Origin: Bacteroidales bacterium | Lineage (GTDB): Bacteria; Bacteroidota; Bacteroidia; Bacteroidales; UBA7960 | Direction: 5' to 3' | NCBI GenBank assembly: GCA_003451785.1 | Contig: DMJL01000128.1 | Location: forward strand, 1 to 12,413 | Length of the DNA stretch: 12,413 nucleotides | In this document: piece after piece, positions 6,789-12,413 of the stretch | Layout of the letters: every line of letters starts with the position of its first letter | How positions within the stretch are numbered: the first letter of the stretch is position 1 | The notes under the pieces: generated by a model | The model's database searches: none | The model's input: only the letters and a program-made list of their open reading frames with translations | What the model was told of the DNA's origin: nothing | Position numbers and translations under genes: made by a program

Positions 6789-7868
6789 CTAAAACAAATG
6801 CCTGAAAGGAACCAGCAACCACTCGAAAACTCTTTGAATAACGGGGCGTTGCAGCCAAAATGTGTAATCAAACGATTCAGAATCTTTGAGCGTTTCGTTG
6901 AAATGCGTTACCAATTGCCTAACTAAGGATTTGTGGCTGCCCACAAGACAGATTTCGTGCATATAGAAGAAACTTCGATAGTCGAAATTCGATGAGCCAA
7001 CCAGAAAGGTTTGCCTATCAGCAAGAAACAGTTTTGCATGCAGGTTTTGTGGTGTGTAAAAGAAAAACCGAACACCTTGCTTGGCAAGCATACCCAAGTA
7101 TTTGGAGGTGAGTAGGTCTAACATACCAACATCCGATTTTTTGGGAATTATTACATTCACGCGCACACCCCTACTTGCAGCATCTACTAATGCCTTGCGC
7201 AGAGAATGACCCGGTAGGAAATAGGGCGTTTCTATGATAATTTCTTTTTGGGCTTTGTTTATCAAATCCAAAAACTTGTCCTTTACAGGTTGATAGGCGA
7301 TAGAAGGAACATCGCGCAGTATCTCGAAACCATCAAAAAAAATCGGTCGGGTATAAACATTCTTTTCAAAGAAATATTTATTGTGAATCCGAAAGTTCTG
7401 TTGTATGATTCTTCTAAACTTCCTAGCAATAGGACCTTTAATCCTGAAAACCGATTCGCGCCAATTGAAGGAATAGCTCGAAATGTTGGCAGATCCAATA
7501 TAGGAAATCTGATCGTCTATTACCAATATTTTCCTGTGGGTACGCCTATGCCCTTTGGTAAAGCCATCCCAATTGAGTTTGATTTTTTTGAAAAACTTTA
7601 CCTCTCCCCCTGCATCAATCAAATCCTGAAAAAAGGCATAATTGGAGCCAGCACCCCAAGAATCAATAAGCAATCGCACACGAACACCTTCCCGGCACTT
7701 TTTTATGAGAGTATCTCTAAACCGCTCCCCTATGGGATCGTTGCGAAAGCGATAAATCTCCCAGTAAATAAATTGCGTAGCCGCCCTTATATCGTTGAGC
7801 ATGGAAGTCTGAAACAACAAAGGGTCGGAGAACAACTTTATTTGGGTTTCGGTACTCTCGTGGGTCAT
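6789..7868 (-). CDS. Phospholipase D-like protein, cardiolipin synthase-related
   Basis: The 359-residue protein has two HKD half-sites: H111-x-K113-x4-D118 in THRKILVIDDQ followed by YIGSANIS, and H277-x-K279-x4-D284 in LHAKLFLADRQ followed by LVGSSNFDYRSF. This duplicated pattern defines PLD-superfamily transphosphatidylases; IYWEIYRF and IETPYFLPG match cardiolipin synthases. Bacterial Cls usually begins with two membrane helices, which are absent here, so membrane association would be peripheral and the activity could be cardiolipin synthesis or another phosphodiester transfer. The ATG at 7868 starts the protein cleanly; the longer frame would need a TTG at 7895 lying in the promoter box. 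It converges with the NlpC/P60 gene with only three bases between stop codons, so there is no separate terminator between them. Confidence 0.9.
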   Translation of the reverse strand: MTHESTETQIKLFSDPLLFQTSMLNDIRAATQFIYWEIYRFRNDPIGERFRDTLIKKCREGVRVRLLIDSWGAGSNYAFFQDLIDAGGEVKFFKKIKLNWDGFTKGHRRTHRKILVIDDQISYIGSANISSYSFNWRESVFRIKGPIARKFRRIIQQNFRIHNKYFFEKNVYTRPIFFDGFEILRDVPSIAYQPVKDKFLDLINKAQKEIIIETPYFLPGHSLRKALVDAASRGVRVNVIIPKKSDVGMLDLLTSKYLGMLAKQGVRFFFYTPQNLHAKLFLADRQTFLVGSSNFDYRSFFYMHEICLVGSHKSLVRQLVTHFNETLKDSESFDYTFWLQRPVIQRVFEWLLVPFRHLF

Positions 7869-7892
7869 CAGGATTAGAATGTTTCTTGTTTT

Positions 7893-7900
7893 CAAATTTA
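7893..7900 (-). promoter_or_regulatory. Candidate -7 promoter box for PLD-like gene
   Basis: The reverse strand reads TAAATTTG, an exact TAnnTTTG match, 24 bases before the ATG at 7868, giving a leader of roughly 15-20 bases. A convincing -33 TTG is missing. Confidence 0.4.
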
Positions 7901-7929
7901 TAATGTTTCCTTAACATTTGGTTAAGTCT

Positions 7930-8151
7930 TTAAAAATCTTTCACCAATTCTTTATCAAGCTCCTTCCGCAAGTGCTGCTCAATAGATAATTTGCGGCTTT
8001 GGTAGGCAAAACTCAATGGTTGTTTTGCAGAAAAACTAAAACCAATAAATTGAAAACTGCTAACAAGGCGATTTTGGGAAACAAAATCATGGCAGTGGCA
8101 AATTCTATATTCTCTGTGTAGGAACACCCGAGCTATGGATTTCCCGATCAT
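7930..8151 (-). CDS. Doubtful small ORF, 73 residues, unrecognised
   Basis: An ATG at 8151 opens a frame of 73 codons beginning MIGKSIARVFLHREY and ending with a charged stretch, RKELDKELVKDF. I recognise no family, signal peptide or membrane segment, and there is no Shine-Dalgarno or TAnnTTTG box at its start. It sits alone between the PLD-like gene and hsp20, on the PLD strand. It may be a real short hypothetical gene, a decayed remnant or chance. Confidence 0.2.
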   Translation of the reverse strand: MIGKSIARVFLHREYRICHCHDFVSQNRLVSSFQFIGFSFSAKQPLSFAYQSRKLSIEQHLRKELDKELVKDF

Positions 8152-8306
8152 TATACACTTGCGCCACAAATACAAGCCAACATGTCATGTTTATTAATTT
8201 TTCTTAAAAATATAACTGTCTTTTTGGCTGCTTTTGTGCAAAAATAGCTCAAAAACAGGATTGGAATACAATTTGCCAAAAGGAAGACGAAATACTTAAC
8301 TAAAAA
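8152..8306. other. Upstream region of hsp20
   Basis: This AT-rich stretch should contain the hsp20 promoter. I see a 13-base palindrome AACATGTCATGTT (8179-8191), a TTTTG-TG-CAAAA inverted repeat (8232-8243), and TTGGAATACAATTTG (8261-8275), which resembles TAnnTTTG but has one extra base. None can be assigned with confidence. Confidence 0.35.
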
Positions 8307-8308
8307 AT

Positions 8309-8313
8309 GGAGG
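8309..8313 (+). promoter_or_regulatory. Strong Shine-Dalgarno that fixes the hsp20 start
   Basis: GGAGG lies eight bases before the ATG at 8322. An earlier in-frame ATG at 8307 overlaps this sequence (ATGGAGG) and would add five residues, but it has no ribosome binding site of its own. A full Shine-Dalgarno is unusual among the genes in this window. Confidence 0.75.
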
Positions 8314-8321
8314 ACAAAATC

Positions 8322-8744
8322 ATGACAATCATTAAATGGCGCAACCGCCCCTTAAGCAGCTCCTGGATAGATGAAGCATTCCGCAATTCATTTCTAACAG
8401 GATTCGAAAAAACCTTTGGCTACACGCCTTATGCCAACATTTTGGAAAACGACCAGGAATTTCATATCAAAATATTTGTGCCCGGTCTTTCCAAGAGCGA
8501 TGTGAAGATACAAGCGGAGAATGCAATTCTTACAGTTTCTTATGAGAAAAAAGAAGCTGATAACGAGAAAAGTGAGAACTATCTGCACCGCGAATTTGAG
8601 CTTGAAAGTTTCACCAGAAGTTTCACGCTTCCGCAAACCGCCGATAAAGACAACATAAAGGCAACTTTTGAGAACGGCGTGTTGCATATTGCAGTGCCAA
8701 AGAAGGAAAATGCAAGACTATCGCGTACCATCGAAATTTCGTAA
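8322..8744 (+). CDS. Small heat shock protein, Hsp20/alpha-crystallin family
   Basis: The 140-residue protein is an ATP-independent holdase that binds unfolding proteins in the cytosol under heat or other stress. The alpha-crystallin domain spans about residues 36-127, beginning PYANILENDQEFHIKIFVPG and containing the conserved signature ATFENGVLHIAVPKK (114-128) with G119-V-L121. The C-terminal tail carries the I-x-I oligomerisation motif (IEI, 137-139). The N-terminal arm (1-35) is short, as in bacterial class A proteins. The gene is monocistronic, with a strong Shine-Dalgarno upstream and an intrinsic terminator 24 bases past the stop. Heat-shock regulation is expected for the family, but I could not identify its promoter or operator. 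Confidence 0.96.
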   Translation: MTIIKWRNRPLSSSWIDEAFRNSFLTGFEKTFGYTPYANILENDQEFHIKIFVPGLSKSDVKIQAENAILTVSYEKKEADNEKSENYLHREFELESFTRSFTLPQTADKDNIKATFENGVLHIAVPKKENARLSRTIEIS

Positions 8745-8767
8745 TATGTTGGTAAACAATGAAAAAG

Positions 8768-8793
8768 AGAGGCTTTAGAGCCTCTTTTTTTTT
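8768..8793 (+). terminator. Intrinsic terminator of hsp20
   Basis: A perfect 7-bp stem, AGAGGCT and AGCCTCT, closes a TTAG loop (8768-8785) and is followed by a run of nine T (8785-8793). It starts 24 bases after the hsp20 stop codon. Confidence 0.93.
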
Positions 8794-8832
8794 GTATTGC
8801 ATTTCGCAATCCCAAATCTGCCAGAGAATTGG

Positions 8833-8840
8833 TATTTTTG
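8833..8840 (+). promoter_or_regulatory. Candidate -7 promoter box of the ptb-buk operon
   Basis: TATTTTTG matches TAnnTTTG, 48 bases before the ptb ATG and 40 bases past the hsp20 terminator, which is where an independent operon promoter should be. The -33 element is not clear. Confidence 0.45.
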
Positions 8841-8888
8841 ACCGATAATACTATTTTTTCATACAATAAAATTAAATATTTCAATCTT

Positions 8889-9782
8889 ATGCTACAACAC
8901 ATTAGCGACCTTTATGTAAAAGCCCGTTCTCATCCGCCCAAACGATTAGTGCTTGCGGCAGCCCACGACGAAAACGCATTGGAGGCTGTGGTAAACGCAA
9001 ACAATCAAGGAATTGTAAGTGCCATTTTGGTAGGCGACAAGACCAAAATTGATGCCCTTGCACAAAAGTTGGGGATTGATTTGGGCGATTTTCGCATCAT
9101 TGACGAGGCCGACAACGACAAAGCAGCTGCAATTGCAGTGAAACTTGTGAAAGAAAAAGAAGCCGACATCCTGATGAAGGGCAATTTGGGTACTTCCAAT
9201 CTACTGAAAGCAGTATTGAACAAAGAATATGGTCTGCGAACCGGCGAACTCATCTCCCATTTGGCTTTGTTTGAGGTACCCACTTACCACAAAGTGATTG
9301 GTCTGTGCGATGCAGCAATGAATATTGCACCGGATTTCAACGGCAAGGTATCTATCATTAAAAGTGCAACTGCCTATTTGCGGCAATTGGGTATAACCTT
9401 GCCCAAGGTAGCAGTATTGAGTGCAGTAGAAACCGTGAATCCCGATATGAAAAGCACCATGGATGCCAGTGCCCTTGCAAAAATGGCCGACCGCGGGCAA
9501 ATTAAAAACTGCATTATTGATGGCCCATTGTCGTTCGACAATGCTGTGAGCAAAAAGAGTGCAGAATACAAGGGAGTAGTAAGCACCGTAGCAGGCGATG
9601 CCGACCTTTTGATAGCAGATGATATAGACGCTGCTAATGCCCTCTACAAAGCGTTTATTTACTTTGCAGGAGCCAAATGTGCGGCTGTTATATTGGGTGC
9701 ATCGGCTCCCATAGTATTAACATCCCGTGCCGACTCCGAAGAAACAAAACTCAACAGTATTGCAATGGCAGCAGCCGTTTAA
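8889..9782 (+). CDS. ptb: Phosphate butyryl/acetyltransferase
   Basis: The 297-residue enzyme belongs to the phosphate acetyl/butyryltransferase family, transferring an acyl group between coenzyme A and phosphate. Typical landmarks are AILVGDKTKI (45-54), ADILMKGNLGTSNLLKAVL (92-110), GLCDAAMNIAPDF (138-150), DGPLSFDNAVS (211-221) and the C-terminal SAPIVLTSRADSEETKLNSI (272-291). Length matches single-domain Ptb/Pta and lacks the extra N-terminal domain of long Pta. The butyrate kinase gene 22 bases downstream makes a Ptb-like role with butyryl-CoA or branched acyl-CoA likely; acetyl-CoA cannot be excluded. The ATG at 8889 starts directly at the family N-terminus; an upstream TTG frame at 8829 overlaps the promoter box and is unlikely. 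Confidence 0.92.
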   Translation: MLQHISDLYVKARSHPPKRLVLAAAHDENALEAVVNANNQGIVSAILVGDKTKIDALAQKLGIDLGDFRIIDEADNDKAAAIAVKLVKEKEADILMKGNLGTSNLLKAVLNKEYGLRTGELISHLALFEVPTYHKVIGLCDAAMNIAPDFNGKVSIIKSATAYLRQLGITLPKVAVLSAVETVNPDMKSTMDASALAKMADRGQIKNCIIDGPLSFDNAVSKKSAEYKGVVSTVAGDADLLIADDIDAANALYKAFIYFAGAKCAAVILGASAPIVLTSRADSEETKLNSIAMAAAV

Positions 9783-9804
9783 CACCATAAAAAACCATAT
9801 CAAT

Positions 9805-10881
9805 ATGCAATGCGAACTTATTCTTGCCGTTAACCCAGGTTCAACTTCCACCAAAATAGCAGTATTCGAAGGTGCAAAAGAGCGTTTTTTGAAAAACATA
9901 AAGCACTCTTTCAACGATTTGCAAAACTTTAAGGTGATTACCGACCAATACGAATTTCGCAAAAATATCATTTTGGGTGAGTTGGAAAGTGCCGGTTTTA
10001 AATTGAGGCAATTTGCTGTGATTGTGGGATGCGGTGGCTTGGTGAAGCCAATCATTTCGGGTGTTTATGAAGTAAACGATGCTTTGCTCAACGATTTGCG
10101 CATTGGGGTGCAAGGGCAACATGCTTCCAATTTAGGTGGACTTATTGCCCACGATATTGCGCAGTCTCTGCCCTCAGCCAAAGCATACATTGCCGACCCC
10201 GTTGTGGTTGACGAACTTGAGCCTATTGCGCGCATTTCGGGGCATCCCCTGTTTGAGCGCACATCAATCTTTCATGCACTCAACCAAAAAGCCATTGCAA
10301 GGCAATATGCAAAGTCAATATCAAAACAATACGATGAACTGAACCTTATCATTGCCCACCTTGGAGGCGGTATAAGTGTTGGAGCCCATCGCAAAGGAAG
10401 GGTGATTGATGTAAATCAGGCTCTGAATGGCGAAGGTCCCTTTTCTCCTGAGCGAAGCGGCACATTGCCCGTAGGGGAATTGGTGCGATTGTGCTTTAGT
10501 GGCGAATATACCGAAGAGCAGATAAAGAAAATGATCACGGGCAAAGGCGGATATGTAGCATATCTTGGCACCAACGATGCTTATGAAGTGGAGAAAAGGG
10601 CGAACTCCGGCGATGAGAAAGCTGCACTTATACAAGATGCATTGGCCTACCAGGTGGCAAAAGAGATTGGGGCATGTTCAACAGTGCTTAAAGGCGAAGT
10701 TGATGCCATACTGCTTACGGGAGGTATTTCGCACGGAAAACCATTTGTAGATGCCGTTTCGGAAAGAGTGAAGCACATTGCAACTATTTTCGTATATCCA
10801 GGCGAAGATGAGATGCGTGCTCTGGCAATGAACGGACTTATGATACTCAAAGGGGAAATCGAACCCAAAGTTTACGAATAA
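9805..10881 (+). CDS. buk: Butyrate kinase
   Basis: The 358-residue acetokinase-family enzyme transfers phosphate from butyryl-phosphate to ADP, giving butyrate and ATP, or runs in reverse to activate butyrate and branched short acids. ASKHA-fold motifs are clear: NPGSTSTKIAVFEG (10-23), VGCGGLVKPI (74-83), ADPVVVDEL (130-138), IIAHLGGGISVGAHRKG (182-198), GEGPFSPERSGTLPVGEL (209-226), LLTGGISHGKPF (303-314) and YPGEDEMRALAMNG (331-344). These favour butyrate kinase over acetate kinase. The ATG at 9805 begins directly before the first strand; an in-frame extension to 9727 would overlap ptb and has no family support. It forms an operon with ptb, closed by a terminator ten bases past the stop. 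Confidence 0.95.
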   Translation: MQCELILAVNPGSTSTKIAVFEGAKERFLKNIKHSFNDLQNFKVITDQYEFRKNIILGELESAGFKLRQFAVIVGCGGLVKPIISGVYEVNDALLNDLRIGVQGQHASNLGGLIAHDIAQSLPSAKAYIADPVVVDELEPIARISGHPLFERTSIFHALNQKAIARQYAKSISKQYDELNLIIAHLGGGISVGAHRKGRVIDVNQALNGEGPFSPERSGTLPVGELVRLCFSGEYTEEQIKKMITGKGGYVAYLGTNDAYEVEKRANSGDEKAALIQDALAYQVAKEIGACSTVLKGEVDAILLTGGISHGKPFVDAVSERVKHIATIFVYPGEDEMRALAMNGLMILKGEIEPKVYE

Positions 10882-10890
10882 GTTTTGTAC

Positions 10891-10919
10891 AAAAACCGCC
10901 TTTAGCGGCGGTTTTTTTT
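10891..10919 (+). terminator. Intrinsic terminator of the ptb-buk operon, possibly bidirectional
   Basis: AAAAACCGCC (10891-10900) pairs perfectly with GGCGGTTTTT (10907-10916) around a TTTAGC loop, and the T run continues to 10919. The A run on the left also supplies Ts on the reverse strand, so it could stop transcripts from the converging gene at 11035. Confidence 0.92.
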
Positions 10920-11001
10920 ACCTGTTTCTTTTGGCAAAAGGTAAATATTATAGTTTAGCAGGTAGTTGACTGATTTAGAGCATAATTTGAAGCAAATATT
11001 G

Positions 11002-11029
11002 GGCAAATAAAAATTGCCACCAATGGTAG
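11002..11029 (-). terminator. Weak hairpins after the DUF6150-like gene
   Basis: On the reverse strand CTACC-ATT-GGTGG (11017-11029, with one G-T pair) is followed by CAATTTTTATTTG, and GGCAA/TTGCC (11002-11018) overlaps it. Either could end the transcript of the gene that stops at 11035, but the stems are short. Confidence 0.3.
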
Positions 11030-11034
11030 TTATG

Positions 11035-11375
11035 CTAATCAGAATCAGGCTTTACCCATCGTGCCTGCGATTTCCACTCGGTGAAATAAACCACAACATC
11101 AGCCCTGCTTTCCCATTCAGTAAAATAGACAATCATGTCTGCCCGAGATTGGAATTCGGTATAATACCAAATGCCTGAGTTGGGCTTGGCCTGCGAACTA
11201 AATTCAGTTACATAAACAATTGCGTCGGCTCTACTTTTCCATTGGGTCTTATATACGATATGTGTAGCGCGACTACTCCACTGCGTTACATAAACTACCT
11301 GCGAACTTGCTTCTGATGCACACAAAAGCAAAAAAAAAACAGGGTTGCACTAATACTTTGGATGGCTGTTTTCAT
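11035..11375 (-). pseudogene. Secreted 13-residue-repeat protein, DUF6150-like, frameshifted at a T10 run as sequenced
   Basis: The reverse strand encodes six units of about 13 residues with pattern [IV]-[VW]-Y-x-T-[QE]-[FW]-x-S-[RQ]-A-x-x, for example IVYFTEWESRADV; the third unit has an insert containing KPNSG. This resembles DUF6150 of Bacteroidota, which I recall Pfam also naming Septknot. As read, the open frame starts only at a TTG (11331) inside a hydrophobic segment. Upstream, an ATG at 11375 starts MKTAIQSISATLFF, a good signal peptide beginning, but in another frame. The shift falls in a run of ten T (11330-11339 on the reverse strand). With eleven or eight T the frames join and the signal continues LLLCASEASSQ into the repeats, giving 113 or 112 residues. 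It may be a sequencing error, a phase switch, slippage-decoded, or a true broken gene. Function is unknown. Confidence 0.8.
11330..11339 (-). repeat. Homopolymer run of ten T in the signal-peptide coding region
   Basis: Ten consecutive A on the plus strand, read as T10 on the coding strand, sit exactly where the reading frame breaks between the signal peptide start and the repeat domain. Without correction the ATG frame ends at a TAG at 11295-11297 after 26 codons. Confidence 0.95.
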
Positions 11376-11437
11376 CTCACTAAATGATTATAAATTTATG
11401 TCAATAAACTACTTTAAAAACCATGAGCCAACAATCG

Positions 11438-11445
11438 CAAAATTA
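11438..11445 (-). promoter_or_regulatory. Candidate -7 promoter box for the DUF6150-like gene
   Basis: The reverse strand reads TAATTTTG, an exact TAnnTTTG match, 62 bases before the ATG at 11375 and 14 bases past the kinase stop codon. This suggests the small gene has its own transcript. A -33 TTG is not apparent. Confidence 0.4.
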
Positions 11446-11459
11446 AATCTTTCGAATTA

Positions 11460-12413
11460 TCACCTCTCGATATTTTCATGCTTTTCTATATGAGCAGGCA
11501 AGGTAAATGTCATGGTAGTTCCCTGATTTTCTTCGCTTTGAAACCAAATACTTCCACCCATGTTTTCTACAATGGCTTTTACCATTGAAAGACCCAGCCC
11601 CATTCCGCTCGTTTTGGTAGTAAAGTTTGGGCTAAAAATATTGGATTTTAACTTTTCGGGAATGCCACACCCAAAATCCTTTACATGGCACTTAACAAAG
11701 TCATGGTTTTTTTCATAGATGATTTGAATAATGGCGGTTTGTTCCTTGCTGTATGACTGTATTGAATTGTGCAACAGATTGTTGAAAACCCTTAGCAGTT
11801 GATTCTTATCTGCAATCACCCACAACTGTTCGCTATCATTAGGAAAAATATGCTCTATCTTCACCTTATCTATGCCTGAGTAAATTTCCATAATATCGGG
11901 CACAAAAGTTCGTAAATCAAGAAGCCCATTGATACTCGATGGCATCTTTGCAAAATCCGAAAATTCGCCTGCTATCTGCGCCAAATTATCTATTTGCTCT
12001 ACCATGGTTTTGGAAAATCTTTGGAGCCTTTTATCCCAATCCGGCACTTGCTCATCATAAGCCTTTTTCAGGTGCTGAATGCTAAGCTTCATAGGCGTTA
12101 AGGGATTCTTTATTTCATGGGCTACTTGCTTGGCCATCTCCCTCCATGCCAATTCCCGTTCGCTTTTGGCAAGTAAATCTGCACTCACGGATAACTCATC
12201 TATCATCCTATTGTATTCCTTCACCATTTGCCCAATTTCGTCATCCCTTTCCCAAGTAATTTTGGTGTTAACCCCCCCTAATTGAAGGCGGGAAATGCTA
12301 TATCTAATTAACTCTAACGGGCGAGTTATGTATTTGGAAACAAACAGGGCGAGAATAATAGCGAAGAACAATAGCAACAAATTGATATTTACAAATGCTA
12401 GCATAAAATACAA
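11460..12413 (-). CDS. NtrY-like sensor histidine kinase, C-terminal part (partial, runs off window)
   Basis: 317 codons are present and the N-terminus lies beyond the right edge. In order there is a transmembrane helix (about 10-26, INLLLLFFAIILALFV), a HAMP linker with TRPLELI and ERDDEIGQMV (30-75), a HisKA segment WREMAKQVAHEIKNPLTPMK with phospho-accepting H99, and a HATPase domain. The latter shows the N box NNLLHNSIQSY, G1 box VKDFGCGIPEK, F box IFSPNFTTK and G2 box SGMGLGLSMVKAIV. The AHEIKNPLTPMKLSIQHL sequence resembles NtrY-type kinases. It autophosphorylates and passes phosphate to a response regulator, which is not in the window. The sensory domain, and therefore the signal, cannot be seen. 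The first codon at the edge is TTG and is probably internal. Confidence 0.94.
   Translation of the reverse strand: MYFMLAFVNINLLLLFFAIILALFVSKYITRPLELIRYSISRLQLGGVNTKITWERDDEIGQMVKEYNRMIDELSVSADLLAKSERELAWREMAKQVAHEIKNPLTPMKLSIQHLKKAYDEQVPDWDKRLQRFSKTMVEQIDNLAQIAGEFSDFAKMPSSINGLLDLRTFVPDIMEIYSGIDKVKIEHIFPNDSEQLWVIADKNQLLRVFNNLLHNSIQSYSKEQTAIIQIIYEKNHDFVKCHVKDFGCGIPEKLKSNIFSPNFTTKTSGMGLGLSMVKAIVENMGGSIWFQSEENQGTTMTFTLPAHIEKHENIER

Noticed and set aside
8179..8191. Palindrome AACATGTCATGTT as an hsp20 operator
   Set aside because: It is about 130 bases from the start codon, short, AT-rich and single; a chance palindrome is as likely.
9727..9804. N-terminal extension of butyrate kinase overlapping ptb
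   Set aside because: The 26 extra residues overlap ptb in another frame and do not belong to the acetokinase family; the ATG at 9805 gives the normal N-terminus.

Overview
The window looks like chromosomal DNA from a member of the Bacteroidota (Cytophagia/Sphingobacteriia/Flavobacteriia-like; I cannot place it lower). The clues are moderately low GC, start codons mostly without a Shine-Dalgarno sequence, several TAnnTTTG-type -7 promoter boxes, and families typical of the phylum: a ~500-residue type I-like glutamine synthetase, a lipoprotein with an OmpA domain, a DUF7149-like restriction enzyme N-terminus and a DUF6150-like repeat protein. I see no tRNA, rRNA, CRISPR array, transposase or integrase.

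Layout. 1-521 (-): N-terminal nuclease part of a type IIG-like restriction-modification enzyme, running off the left edge. 622-1257 (-): atypical SDR NAD(P)-binding protein. 1600-2562 (-): coiled-coil lipoprotein with a peptidoglycan-binding OmpA domain, 67 bases behind exodeoxyribonuclease III (2630-3406, -). 3407-4327: over 900 bases without a gene, holding a 129-bp tandem repeat (two near-identical copies plus a partial third) and the glutamine synthetase terminator. 4328-5833 (-): glutamine synthetase. 5834-6212: divergent promoter region. 6213-6785 (+): NlpC/P60 lipoprotein, meeting tail to tail with a phospholipase D-like/cardiolipin synthase-like protein (6789-7868, -). 8322-8744 (+): Hsp20 chaperone with a rare strong Shine-Dalgarno and a clear terminator. 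8889-10881 (+): a two-gene ptb-buk operon (phosphate butyryl/acetyltransferase and butyrate kinase) with its own terminator. 11035-11375 (-): secreted 13-residue-repeat protein of DUF6150 type, whose signal peptide and mature part are separated by a frameshift at a run of ten T. 11460-12413 (-): C-terminal part of an NtrY-like sensor histidine kinase, running off the right edge.

Functionally most of this is housekeeping: nitrogen assimilation (glutamine synthetase), DNA repair (ExoIII), envelope maintenance (OmpA lipoprotein, NlpC/P60, PLD), proteostasis (Hsp20) and short-chain acyl-CoA to acid plus ATP conversion (Ptb-Buk). The accessory or unusual parts are the restriction enzyme at the left edge, the tandem repeat at 3745-4077, and the DUF6150-like gene with the slippery T run, which I consider the best lead in the window.
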